Of a DNA stretch of 64,000 nucleotides, positions 53,789-62,276 are shown piece by piece. The notes beneath the pieces are model-generated. The model ran no database searches and was not told the DNA's origin. It was given only the letters and a program-made list of their open reading frames with translations. Source of the stretch: an uncultured Dokdonia sp. (lineage in GTDB: Bacteria; Bacteroidota; Bacteroidia; Flavobacteriales; Flavobacteriaceae). Position numbers and translations under genes: made by a program. The stretch lies in the NCBI RefSeq assembly GCF_947492815.1, contig NZ_CANLOB010000004.1, positions 62,001 to 126,000 on the forward strand, in the 5' to 3' direction. Each line of letters opens with the position of its first letter. The first letter of the stretch is position 1.

Positions 53789-54271
53789 TTATATTAAATC
53801 CTGAAATATAGAATGCATTAATCGTTTTTTGTCATTGATACTCTCTTCTAGAGATATCATGGTCTCTGTTCTATATACACCTTCGATATCATCTAATTGA
53901 AAAATAACATTTTTTGCATGGTTTGTATCTCTAGCTCTGATTTTACAGAAAATATTAAATTTCCCAGTAGTAACATGTGCTACCGTTACAAATGGAATTT
54001 GAGCGATACGTTCTAGTACAAATGTAGTTTGTGAGGTTTTGTTCAAAAATACACCTACATAAGCAATAAAAGAGTATCCTAATTTCCCATAGTCAAGACT
54101 GAGTGAAGAACCGGTTATGATTCCTGCTTCTTCCATTTTCTTAACACGTACATGTACAGTTCCTGCTGAAATGAGTAATTTTTTAGCTATATCAGTAAAA
54201 GGGATTCTGGTATTCTCTATGAGCATATCCAGTATTTGGTGATCAACTTCGTCAAGTTTGAATTTTGCCAT
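53789..54271 (-). CDS. Lrp/AsnC family transcriptional regulator
   Basis: 160 residues from the ATG at 54271 (MAKFKLDEVDHQILDML); a start at 54286 adds five. N-terminal helix-turn-helix (IPFTDIAKKLLISAGTVHVRVKKM) and C-terminal RAM ligand-binding domain. Senses an amino acid and controls amino acid genes. Alone in its unit. Confidence 0.93.
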   Translation of the reverse strand: MAKFKLDEVDHQILDMLIENTRIPFTDIAKKLLISAGTVHVRVKKMEEAGIITGSSLSLDYGKLGYSFIAYVGVFLNKTSQTTFVLERIAQIPFVTVAHVTTGKFNIFCKIRARDTNHAKNVIFQLDDIEGVYRTETMISLEESINDKKRLMHSIFQDLI

Positions 54272-54351
54272 TATTGTATGATTCATTGAATTTAATTCAA
54301 AATTAAATCATTTTTATTGAATAATATGCAATTAGTTGCGGGAATTTAATA

Positions 54352-55476
54352 CTATAACGTTATAGTACGTCCATCATCTAAAGTTAAATGTCTTATATCG
54401 GGTTTTCCTATTAACTTTTCGCTCAAAAGTTTTTTAATTTCTACACCAGAAGCATCTATAACTCGGTGACCAAACATTGAAGAAGTAGTTTCTTCTGAAG
54501 AAAATTCTGGAACAAATTCAATATTATTTCTAGTCAATTTTTCTACAAACTGAATTCCAACATCACCATCTAATGAGTTTTTAAATAAGATATCACAATA
54601 ACATTTTTGATGTACAGGAATACTTAAATATAACTGTTCATCAATAGAAGATGTGGTACTCATTGTATTTTCTAAAGCAGCCACTATTGCCATAAATACA
54701 TATTGTCTTGTTATTTCTCTATCATAATCATTTGGAAAATGTCCTGCCTCAAAAAGTATCGTAGGTGTTTTATTTGCTTGAAATGTATCCCCAGTACAAT
54801 GGATATTAAAACCATCATCATACAAGCCTATATTCTCAGATAAATATGGCGAAAGTTCCTTGTGTATATGTGCTATAACTTGCATAGACCGCTTTCGCGA
54901 AAGCGTAATACTTCTCTCTGCATCTGCCGAAGGAGCTAAAAACGATAGAATAGATGGTGTCCCGGTATCTTCAAAACCAAAAATAGTGCGTTGCCCATGA
55001 AGGTTAAAACAAAAATTAGGTGCAAACTCTTTATAAATCTCCCAAAGTAAAACACTTTCAGGTTGTGATTTATGCTGTGCATCCCTATTTAAATCTATAC
55101 TATTTGCATTTACACGTGTGTAAGCAGCAGCTCCATCAGGATTTAAAATAGGTATAATACACAATGTACAAGATGACAAAATATCCTTAAAAATAGAAAG
55201 TTCACTAGAATTCTGAAAAGCTTTAAAGAGATCAAATAATGCTTTAGTGGTTGTACTTTCATTTCCGTGCATTTGTGACCAAAGTAATATTTTCGTTTTT
55301 CCAGTGCCGATTGTCACAGAATGTATAGGTCTTTTTTCTACAGAAAATCCACGCTGTATTACTTCAAATTCTGGAGGTAAATTTTCTAACAATTTAAGAA
55401 TTAATGACACATGAATATAACGACCAAAGAGTTGTTTTTCATAATTTATTTTATGCCAATTTAAAAGCGTTTCCAA
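54352..55476 (-). CDS. M14 family zinc carboxypeptidase
   Basis: 374 residues from a TTG at 55476. The longer reading from 55644 crosses a TAACTTTG -7 element (55507-55500) and unlike sequence, so the TTG start is preferred. Zinc ligands in SQMHGNEST (HxxE) and FNLHG, catalytic-type glutamate in TILFEAGHFP. Other residues (DLNRDAQ) fit the M14 fold. A palindrome copy lies in the gene, read as TLSRKRS. Uses: degradation of peptides or peptidoglycan fragments. Confidence 0.82.
   Translation of the reverse strand: METLLNWHKINYEKQLFGRYIHVSLILKLLENLPPEFEVIQRGFSVEKRPIHSVTIGTGKTKILLWSQMHGNESTTTKALFDLFKAFQNSSELSIFKDILSSCTLCIIPILNPDGAAAYTRVNANSIDLNRDAQHKSQPESVLLWEIYKEFAPNFCFNLHGQRTIFGFEDTGTPSILSFLAPSADAERSITLSRKRSMQVIAHIHKELSPYLSENIGLYDDGFNIHCTGDTFQANKTPTILFEAGHFPNDYDREITRQYVFMAIVAALENTMSTTSSIDEQLYLSIPVHQKCYCDILFKNSLDGDVGIQFVEKLTRNNIEFVPEFSSEETTSSMFGHRVIDASGVEIKKLLSEKLIGKPDIRHLTLDDGRTITL
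54890..54905. repeat. Palindromic repeat inside the M14 gene
   Basis: CGCTTTCGCGAAAGCG, translated on the minus strand as TLSRKRS. Same frame as in the DUF4258-like gene. Confidence 0.82.
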
Positions 55477-55519
55477 TGATGTTTCTTTTTTTGTGTTTAC
55501 AAAGTTAAACTTTATAAAA

Positions 55520-55533
55520 TTTACATTTGTAAA
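55520..55533. promoter_or_regulatory. Putative operator TTTACATTTGTAAA
   Basis: Palindromic TTTACATTTGTAAA upstream of the M14 gene promoter. The 13-base TTTACATTTGTAA recurs at 55732-55744, 30 bases before the HTH gene. Also CATTTGTAAA at 55558. Confidence 0.55.
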
Positions 55534-55654
55534 TAACACATATGGCACATAAGTATTCATTTGTAAACAAATAACCTCTCTATTATTCATGCAATCTTGG
55601 AAAAAATCCAATAGTAGAGAGTAAATTAAATAAACAATTATCAATCAATATTAT

Positions 55655-55667
55655 ATGTAAATTACAT
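55655..55667. repeat. Short palindrome ATGTAAATTACAT
   Basis: Perfect 13-base palindrome in the divergent gap between the carboxypeptidase and HTH genes, of related sequence (TTACAT/ATGTAA) to the putative operators. Confidence 0.45.
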
Positions 55668-55731
55668 GAAGTTTAAGTTTAATTATTTAAAAGATTTAAC
55701 AGTATTCTTGTTGTGAGAAAAACATCAAAAA

Positions 55732-55744
55732 TTTACATTTGTAA
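55732..55744. promoter_or_regulatory. Putative operator, second copy
   Basis: TTTACATTTGTAA, extended to AAATTTACATTTGTAA shared with the copy at 55520. It lies 29 bases before the HTH gene start. Confidence 0.55.
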
Positions 55745-55773
55745 CGTATATATAAGGAATACGTTAATTTACA

Positions 55774-56163
55774 ATGGTAAACAATAAAAACTTCTCACAA
55801 AGACTTGATGAAATCCTTAAAGAATATGAATTATCTGCAGCTATGTTTGCTGATAGAATTCATGTTGGAAGAGCTACTATTTCACATATTTTATCTGGTA
55901 GAAATAAACCCAGTTTAGATTTTGTTATGAAGATTGTAAAGACATTTCCTCAGGTAGATTTATATTGGCTATTAGAAGGAAAAGGTTCTTTTCCTAAAAC
56001 AGAAGAAATCACTTCCCCACCTCCTACTTTAAATACAAATACAGAAAAGGAAGCTATCAATACAATTATTTCAAATACATCACAAAACACATCAAGTAAA
56101 AAAATAAAACGCATTATTATCTTTATGGACGATGGTACTTTTGAAAGTTATGAAACGACATAG
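55774..56163 (+). CDS. Phage-repressor-like HTH protein
   Basis: 129 residues. N-terminal XRE/CI-type HTH (AAMFADRIHVGRATISHILSG) followed by DLYWLLEGKGSF, the same domain as in the 14077 and 14781 genes. C-terminal part is short and charged with KKIKRIIIFMDDGTFESYE. Probably represses its own and the divergent carboxypeptidase gene through the TTTACATTTGTAA sites. Confidence 0.82.
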   Translation: MVNNKNFSQRLDEILKEYELSAAMFADRIHVGRATISHILSGRNKPSLDFVMKIVKTFPQVDLYWLLEGKGSFPKTEEITSPPPTLNTNTEKEAINTIISNTSQNTSSKKIKRIIIFMDDGTFESYETT

Positions 56164-56189
56164 CCCTATCATTTTTGTATTTTAGCAGT

Positions 56190-56567
56190 ATGGGGAAACA
56201 CATCACATTTACATTTCTTTCACTTCTTTTTATAATAGCCTGTAAAACACCTCAAAGAGATTGCGCTAGCTTTAAAACTGGCGAATTCAGTTACGAAGAG
56301 CTTATTGAAGGTGCGCTCGTAACAACACGTTTTACACGCAATGACACCCTTGAAGTTGCTTATTTTAACAACAAAGTAGATTCTTCTAGTGTTCGTTGGA
56401 TTAACGATTGTGAGTGGATTGTAAAAAAAATAAACCCTAAGAGTATGAGTGAAGAAAAAGCCGTTCATATGAAGATTTTATATACTGAAGGAGAATTTTA
56501 TACCTTTGAGTACTCACTTGTTGGAAAAACTAAAAAACAAAGAGGAACCGCCAAAAAACTAAACTAA
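56190..56567 (+). CDS. Lipoprotein of unknown function
   Basis: 125 residues from the ATG at 56190 (MGKHITFTFLSLLFIIACKTP); a TTG at 56175 is the other choice. Lipobox IIAC. The mature part is small and beta-rich with a second and third Cys (DC, NDC). Its stop overlaps the terC start (TAATG), so it is co-translated with terC. Confidence 0.65.
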   Translation: MGKHITFTFLSLLFIIACKTPQRDCASFKTGEFSYEELIEGALVTTRFTRNDTLEVAYFNNKVDSSSVRWINDCEWIVKKINPKSMSEEKAVHMKILYTEGEFYTFEYSLVGKTKKQRGTAKKLN

Positions 56568-57361
56568 TGTTCGAAATCTTTTCTTCATCAGATGCATGGG
56601 TTGCATTACTGACGCTTACTTTCTTAGAGGTTATACTTGGAATAGACAATATTATTTTTATCACATTAGCTTCAGACAAGCTTCCTGAAAAAAATAGAAA
56701 AAAGGCTACTAATATAGGCCTATTTTTGGCTATGATTATGCGTATAGCCCTACTCTTTGGCATTTCATACCTTATTGCCTTAAGCGTACCTTTCTGGCAT
56801 ATTAACGCTTCTTGGATAACTGCCGGAATAAGCTGGCAAGCTATTATTCTTTTTGCAGGAGGAATTTTTCTTTTATGGAAAAGTGTACACGAAATACATG
56901 AAAAAGTAGATGAGGCTGGTGTAGAAGAACAAGAAATTAAAGATAAGAGCTCTTCATCTCTAACAAAAGCAATTGTTCAAATTGCTGTTATTAATATTGT
57001 CTTTTCATTTGATTCTATTCTTACTGCAGTAGGAATGACTAGTGGACTTTCCCCCAACCCAGATGATGTCCTTATTATTATGATCATAGCAGTAGTTGTC
57101 TCTATCCTTATTATGATGCTATTTGCAAATCCTGTAGGAGAATTTATAAATAAGCACCCTTCTTTACAGATATTAGGTCTCTCATTTTTGATACTTATTG
57201 GCTTTATGCTTATTGCAGAAGCTGCTCATTTATCACACTTGAAAATATTTGGATCAGAGATAGGGAGTATTCCAAAAGGGTACCTATACTTTACCATTGC
57301 ATTTTCTTTACTTGTTGAGTTTCTTAACTTTCAATTTAGAAAAAAGTCTATATCTAAGTAG
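56567..57361 (+). CDS. TerC family membrane protein
   Basis: 264 residues with seven to eight membrane segments. Conserved LEVILGIDNIIFI near the start and NIVFSFDSILTAVGM in the second half, the metal-binding Asp motifs of the family. TerC proteins export manganese or other metals and support exported metalloproteins. Coupled to the lipoprotein gene. Confidence 0.92.
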   Translation: MFEIFSSSDAWVALLTLTFLEVILGIDNIIFITLASDKLPEKNRKKATNIGLFLAMIMRIALLFGISYLIALSVPFWHINASWITAGISWQAIILFAGGIFLLWKSVHEIHEKVDEAGVEEQEIKDKSSSSLTKAIVQIAVINIVFSFDSILTAVGMTSGLSPNPDDVLIIMIIAVVVSILIMMLFANPVGEFINKHPSLQILGLSFLILIGFMLIAEAAHLSHLKIFGSEIGSIPKGYLYFTIAFSLLVEFLNFQFRKKSISK

Positions 57362-57426
57362 GTCTAGAGGTATTAAACTAAACCATTCATTAGTAGTCAT
57401 AAATAAGTAAAAAACATAAAATTCTT

Positions 57427-57456
57427 AAAAGCGATTATGAATTCATAGTCGCTTTT
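57427..57456 (+). terminator. Terminator of terC
   Basis: AAAAGCGATTATGAATTCATAGTCGCTTTT, given here as positions; a stem of 15 pairs with one mismatch, and it runs into T8. Confidence 0.85.
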
Positions 57457-57587
57457 TTTTATAAAGTAAATCAACATTTTGCATAAAAGTCTAAAAATCA
57501 GATATTTAAATTTTTGGCACGTAACTTGTTATGTAGATAGTGTGTTCATCAATCAAACACACAGTTATGAATCTAAAAACTCGTATT

Positions 57588-58853
57588 ATGAAAAAGTTTG
57601 CTTTATTACTCATCGGTCTACTTACTATAGGATCTACTACATATGTTGCAGCAGAAACTACAAACACCGTTCGTCGCGGTACTGTTTATGACGGCAGCAA
57701 ATATATTTTTGTAGAAAACGGAATTGAATTTTCAGTATTTCCTGATGGAGAATTTGATTTTTATATCCCTCAATACACAGATGGACTTGCTGTAAATGTT
57801 AATGCAGGACCTGTAGGTATAAGTTTTAATACAGGTTTTGATTATGATCCATATATACAGTATGATGATTATGGTGCTGTTATTCAAATTGAAGGTACTC
57901 CATTATATTATGATTACTATGGACGTTTGACACAGGCTGGAGATGTACGTATCAATTATAGAAATAATAGATTAGTACAAGTAGGTGGATTATATGTACA
58001 TTATAACAGATTTGGAGTGTATTCTCATTATACAGGATTTATAAACCCTTTTAATAGATACTATGTATACAGCCCATTTCATGCATATTTTTACAGACCT
58101 GTATTCAATAGATGTTTAGTATACACATCACCATATAGAAGATATTATACACCTGTACGTTATAGCTACACTTACCACAGAAATAACTATTACAGGGGGT
58201 ATGCAAATGGATATCACAATTCAAGACGTGACTTTAGACGCCCTTCTACAGGTCGTGTAGCACATAACAATGGGCGTCGTGATAATGTAGATCGTAATAA
58301 TGCTCGTTTTAGAAGTGCAGCTACTACATCTAGAAATAATTCAAGAGGTATCGCAAGTAGAAATGATAGAAATACGTCTAGAGATAATTCAAGAGGTATT
58401 GCAAGTAGAAGTGACAGAAACACATCAAATGGAAACTCAAGAGGTATTGCAAGTAGAAGTGATAGAAACACATCAAATGGAAACTCAAGAGGAGTTGCAA
58501 GTAGAAGTGATAGAAATGTATCGAAAGGAAACTCAAGAGGAGTTGCAAGTAGAAGCGATAGAAATGTATCGAAAGGAAACTCAAGAGGAACCACGCGTAG
58601 CGCTTCAAAATCGACATCTAGAAGTGGAAATTCAAGAGGTGTAGCATCTCGATCTACAAAAAGATCAAGCAGTGCTTCAAGACCATCTTCTAGCAATCGC
58701 GCAAAAAGCTCAAGAACGCAACGTTCTAGTGCTCCTAAAGCAACAAGAAGTAGTTCTTCTAAAAGATCAAGTAGTGCTTCAAGAAGCAGTAGCAAAAGCC
58801 GCTCTAGTTCTTCAAAAGGAAGAGCATCTTCAAGCAGATCTCGTAGAGGATAA
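57588..58853 (+). CDS. Secreted protein with Ser/Arg-rich tandem repeats
   Basis: 421 residues from the ATG at 57588; ATGs at 57567 and 57540 are also in frame. Signal peptide LLIGLLTIGSTTYVAA. The N-terminal 220 residues are beta- and Tyr-rich (YVYSPFHAYFYRPVFNR). From about 252 six 16-residue units (SRGIASRSDRNTSNGN with variants) follow, then a basic tail of Ser/Lys/Arg. The protein is very basic. Function unknown; a nucleic-acid or polyanion binder at the cell surface is conceivable. Confidence 0.72.
   Translation: MKKFALLLIGLLTIGSTTYVAAETTNTVRRGTVYDGSKYIFVENGIEFSVFPDGEFDFYIPQYTDGLAVNVNAGPVGISFNTGFDYDPYIQYDDYGAVIQIEGTPLYYDYYGRLTQAGDVRINYRNNRLVQVGGLYVHYNRFGVYSHYTGFINPFNRYYVYSPFHAYFYRPVFNRCLVYTSPYRRYYTPVRYSYTYHRNNYYRGYANGYHNSRRDFRRPSTGRVAHNNGRRDNVDRNNARFRSAATTSRNNSRGIASRNDRNTSRDNSRGIASRSDRNTSNGNSRGIASRSDRNTSNGNSRGVASRSDRNVSKGNSRGVASRSDRNVSKGNSRGTTRSASKSTSRSGNSRGVASRSTKRSSSASRPSSSNRAKSSRTQRSSAPKATRSSSSKRSSSASRSSSKSRSSSSKGRASSSRSRRG
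58341..58588 (+). repeat. 48-bp tandem repeat in the Ser/Arg-rich gene
   Basis: Six starts at 58341, 58389, 58437, 58485, 58533 and 58581, 48 bp apart; the last is a partial unit. Units 2-3 and 4-5 are near-identical, pointing to recent unit duplications. Confidence 0.85.
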
Positions 58854-58883
58854 AAAAATATAGATTTTTGGTTGGTTAGTTTG

Positions 58884-58920
58884 GGAAGTCCCCAGGTGCA
58901 AAATAGCACTGGGGACTTCC
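58884..58920 (+). terminator. Probable terminator downstream of the repeat protein
   Basis: GGAAGTCCCCAGGTGC / GCACTGGGGACTTCC stem of 15 pairs with one bulge, a five-base loop and a short T-rich follow-up. Unusually GC-rich for this sequence. Confidence 0.65.
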
Positions 58921-58926
58921 TCTTTA

Positions 58927-58946
58927 TACGCTTTCGCGAAAGCGTA
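58927..58946. repeat. Palindromic repeat, intergenic
   Basis: Exact TACGCTTTCGCGAAAGCGTA with TA on both sides, just after the terminator. Confidence 0.85.
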
Positions 58947-59033
58947 TATCTACATATTTAAAACAGCAACATAAGCAGTTATAATATTTACCCACATTAT
59001 GTATCTTTAGACATCAAAATTCAGAAACTCACT

Positions 59034-60353
59034 ATGAACAAATCAATCATCCTCATTACCATTCTGATACTATCTATTTCTTGTAAAGAAAATACCACAG
59101 AACAACCAGAAGGAACAACCCCTATGACAGAAGCAGCAATACTTGCCAAAGCAAAAGAAATACACAAAAATGTAATGACATTGGATACTCACTGTGATAT
59201 CAATGTAAAAAACTTTACCGACTCTATTAATTACACACAAAAATTAACCTCTCAGGTAAACCTTCCAAAAATGCAAGAAGGAGGATTAGATGTGCCTTGG
59301 TTTATTGTATATACAGGTCAGGATTCTTTAAATGCTAATGGATATAAAGCTGCTTATGAAAATGCCATGTCTAAATTTGAAGCTATTCATAAACTTTGTG
59401 AAGAAATAGCTCCTGATCAAATCCAACTAGCAACTACTTCAGATGAAGCGAGACGTATTTGGAAGTCTGGTAAAAAAGTAGCTATGATTGGTATAGAAAA
59501 TGGATACCCAGTAGGTGAAGACATTAGTAATGTAGAAAAGTTTTATAACCTTGGAGGGCGTTATATGTCTCTAGCGCATAACGGACATAGTCAATTAAGT
59601 GATAGTAATACTGGAGAAGCAGATAGTATTTGGTTACATAATGGATTAAGTGCTTTAGGGAAAGAAGTGATTGCCGAGATGAATCGCGTAGGTATGATGA
59701 TAGATGTATCTCACCCTAGTAAAGAGGCGATGCGCCAAATGATTGAGCTTACCAAAGCTCCTATTATCGCTTCACATTCTTCTGCACGTGCTTTATGTAA
59801 TCATAGCCGCAATCTAGATGATGAACAATTACAATGGATGAAAGAAAATGGTGGTGTTGTACAAACCGTTGCTTTTAAAAGTTATTTAAATACCGAAAAA
59901 TTTGAAAAAAGAGTAACTTATGAAGTAGAAATTGCTAAAAAAATTGCAGACTCTATGGGAGTTACTTGGTTAGACGGTAGAGCAGCCGTAATGGCATTAG
60001 ATAATGATGCAAGGGAAAAATACTTTGATTTCTTAGGAACCATGGCGGCTATACGTCGTGAGAAAATGAAAACAATGGATAACCTCCCTCCTGCTGTAGA
60101 TGTTTCTGATTTTGTAGATCATATTGATTATCTAGTTGAAAAAATGGGATTAGAACATGTAGGCATCTCTTCAGATTTTGATGGTGGCGGAGGTATTGAA
60201 GGATGGGAAGACGCTTCAGAAACCATGAATGTAACGATAGAACTTGTACGCCGCGGTTATACGGAAGCTCAAATAGAAAAACTGTGGAGTGGAAATCTTT
60301 TACGTGTTCTTGATGAAGTGCAAGCCATTGCACAAGAAATACAAAAAAGCTAA
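59034..60353 (+). CDS. Membrane dipeptidase (M19 family), lipoprotein
   Basis: 439 residues. Lipobox LSISC. Metal site in LDTHCDIN (HxD), a bridging glutamate in IGIENGYP, DVSHPSKEA, SHSSARALCNH and DFDGGGG near the C-terminus, as in renal dipeptidases. Hydrolyses dipeptides, some with D-residues, in the periplasm. Standard length. Confidence 0.93.
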   Translation: MNKSIILITILILSISCKENTTEQPEGTTPMTEAAILAKAKEIHKNVMTLDTHCDINVKNFTDSINYTQKLTSQVNLPKMQEGGLDVPWFIVYTGQDSLNANGYKAAYENAMSKFEAIHKLCEEIAPDQIQLATTSDEARRIWKSGKKVAMIGIENGYPVGEDISNVEKFYNLGGRYMSLAHNGHSQLSDSNTGEADSIWLHNGLSALGKEVIAEMNRVGMMIDVSHPSKEAMRQMIELTKAPIIASHSSARALCNHSRNLDDEQLQWMKENGGVVQTVAFKSYLNTEKFEKRVTYEVEIAKKIADSMGVTWLDGRAAVMALDNDAREKYFDFLGTMAAIRREKMKTMDNLPPAVDVSDFVDHIDYLVEKMGLEHVGISSDFDGGGGIEGWEDASETMNVTIELVRRGYTEAQIEKLWSGNLLRVLDEVQAIAQEIQKS

Positions 60354-60365
60354 TTACATGTTATT

Positions 60366-60617
60366 TTGACAGAAGAAGAACTAAAAAACAAAGAAAAACG
60401 TAAACACGAACCTCTTACTAAGAAAGAATCACTTACGTTTTTCTTTATCCCTTTCAACGGTATAGCAAATGGGTTGAATTATTCTGAGCAAAAACGTTTT
60501 GAAAAACATGGATATCAAAAAAAAATAGAACAAATGAATCATCTTCAAGGATTAGGAAGACTCTTTTATGTTCTATTAATCTTTATTATATATGTAATTA
60601 GAAAAAAAATATTGTGA
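60366..60617 (+). CDS. Small membrane protein
   Basis: 83 residues starting at a TTG (60366), 12 bases after the dipeptidase stop. Highly charged N-terminus, one helix near the C-terminus (LGRLFYVLLIFIIYVI). Start codon uncertain; no family recognised. Confidence 0.5.
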   Translation: MTEEELKNKEKRKHEPLTKKESLTFFFIPFNGIANGLNYSEQKRFEKHGYQKKIEQMNHLQGLGRLFYVLLIFIIYVIRKKIL

Positions 60618-60621
60618 TGTA

Positions 60622-60880
60622 ATCACATATCTCTTTCTGTGCAAATCTGATTGATTCGAAGGCGTAATTTACGTTCGTAATCTTCTTGTAACCAATCTCT
60701 ATAATTTTGCGTAGTATTCATAATACTATAGGAGTACTGTCGTACACGATAGGCAATGTCTTCTTTCAATTTTCTAGCAAGTATACGTGCATCAAACATA
60801 TCTTCACTATTATCAACTACCATAAGCGCATGTTACTCTACTGCATTATCTAATGGCATTTTTTGATTTTTATCTTCTTC
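60622..60880 (-). pseudogene. Duplicated 3' fragment of the DEAH helicase gene
   Basis: About 260 bases nearly identical to 62276-62534, the end of the helicase gene. The 66-residue reading differs from the helicase C-terminus at two positions only (VFDA versus MFDA, and MNNT versus MNTT). Beyond about 60870 the match decays. It has no promoter or N-terminal domains, so it is a non-functional remnant. Confidence 0.85.
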
Positions 60881-61216
60881 TATACTCTTAAATCATTTAA
60901 AACATTAATTTTTAATGCTTTATAAATTTATCCCTAGAAAAAAGTAATCCGTCCCATATATACTTTATAATAGTTTACAAATAATTAATTCTATTACACA
61001 TTTCATTCTATTTCATCACATTTTATTGGGATGAATTAAATTTAGAAATAATCTACTATAAGTTTGTGTAACGTTTTGATTTAATAGTTTTTAAATAGGA
61101 GAAAATGAATTATTCAAAATGTGTTTCTAACGCGTAAGAAATTAGTTAAACTTCATGTCTTAATGTTAATGAAATATTTAGGCATATCCTTAAAATCAAA
61201 TAATATATTAAAAATT
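60881..61216. other. AT-rich region upstream of the unknown lipoprotein
   Basis: No gene seen. It is the left part of the segment lying between the two helicase-fragment copies. No inverted repeats of note. Confidence 0.45.
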
Positions 61217-62140
61217 ATGTTTAAAAAAATCATATATGGGCTAGCTATAAGTAGTGTGCTTTTTGCTTGTCAGGATGAATCTAATACAATTGAATTACAA
61301 GAAAGCTTAGATCAAGAATTGATCACTAGTCATCTTATGTCATTTAATTCTCAAGATGATTATAAAAAAATCTTTGAAGACCCGACTATTATTGAAAATA
61401 AAACTAACGAACTCAATTTTGTCTCATTAAAATCAAAGATGCCTGACTTAGATCTAACAGAGACTGACACTCGTAATACGAATAATTTAAAAAACACAGC
61501 TGATTTTATATATGATGATTATGGTATTTTACCTAAAATTCTTAATGAAGATAAAATTGTAAAAATTGATTCATATTTGATCAAAGTTGATCTACACAAT
61601 GAAAGAGTATTGGTACTAGAAGATCAATATCAAGAAGAATATGATGATCTTGTTTTTGATAATTTGAAAAATAATAACATTATGGTTTTTAGTACTGAAG
61701 ATGAAATACTTCAATTACTTAACCAAGGATCAAGAGGAACTATAAATGCTCAAAGGGCTTGTGATTCTGGCGCTAATCATCGTACAATAGATCGTCAATG
61801 GAAGTCTTCAAGAAGAAAAAGAGGAAATGGAAAAGTAGCTTTTCAAAAAGCAGGTATTTATTTTAGTCTAGTTGCAGATATACACGCTCAAAAAAGAAGT
61901 CTAGGTATTTGGTTTAGAGATGGTGGAGCAAGTACGAGTATAACTTATAATGTCTGGTGGCAAGGTAGATGTGATGGCCATTCTGATGGAGCTGAAAATG
62001 GATCTGTATCTAATTCTGGAGGCAGAACAGTATATAGACCTTATGAATCATTCGATGGATTACATTTATACAGATATGAAGCAGACCTTTATTCTTCCAA
62101 CGGTAGTGGCGGTATTGTAATTGAAGATGTAACCCCTTAA
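61217..62140 (+). CDS. Lipoprotein of unknown function
   Basis: 307 residues from the ATG at 61217 (MFKKIIYGLAISSVLFAC); an earlier in-frame ATG at 61121 adds 32 residues ahead of the signal peptide. Lipobox LFAC. The first part is acidic and helical; the C-terminal ~100 residues are Gly-rich and beta-like with WKSSRRKRGNGKVAF and VWWQGRCDG. It sits between the two copies of the helicase 3' end, which suggests arrival by recombination. No family recognised. Confidence 0.6.
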   Translation: MFKKIIYGLAISSVLFACQDESNTIELQESLDQELITSHLMSFNSQDDYKKIFEDPTIIENKTNELNFVSLKSKMPDLDLTETDTRNTNNLKNTADFIYDDYGILPKILNEDKIVKIDSYLIKVDLHNERVLVLEDQYQEEYDDLVFDNLKNNNIMVFSTEDEILQLLNQGSRGTINAQRACDSGANHRTIDRQWKSSRRKRGNGKVAFQKAGIYFSLVADIHAQKRSLGIWFRDGGASTSITYNVWWQGRCDGHSDGAENGSVSNSGGRTVYRPYESFDGLHLYRYEADLYSSNGSGGIVIEDVTP

Positions 62141-62215
62141 AATAAATTCAGGGTAAATAATTAAAAATAGGTTTCTACTGTTGTTTTCTTACACATTAAA
62201 AACCTTATTTTCATC

Positions 62216-62258
62216 AAAAAGGAATCTTTGATTTTATACGTATCAAAGATTCCTTTTT
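62216..62258. terminator. Bidirectional terminator
   Basis: AAAAAGGAATCTTTGAT and its exact complement, with a nine-base loop, between convergent genes. Serves the lipoprotein gene and, read the other way, the helicase gene. Confidence 0.85.
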
Positions 62259-62276
62259 CATCATTACTTAATAAGA

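Noticed and set aside
55477..55644. N-terminal extension of the M14 carboxypeptidase
   Set aside because: It spans a TAACTTTG promoter element and putative operator; composition is not protein-like.
58300..58644. Open frame in another plus-strand frame over the 48-bp repeats
   Set aside because: Out-of-frame shadow of the repeat units, no start context and repetitive composition.
58214..58909. Long open frame on the minus strand opposite the Ser/Arg repeat gene
   Set aside because: It mirrors the low-complexity repeats and has a Leu/Glu-only composition typical of antisense reading through repeats.
61121..61216. Earlier start for the unknown lipoprotein
   Set aside because: Would place 32 residues ahead of a clear lipoprotein signal sequence.
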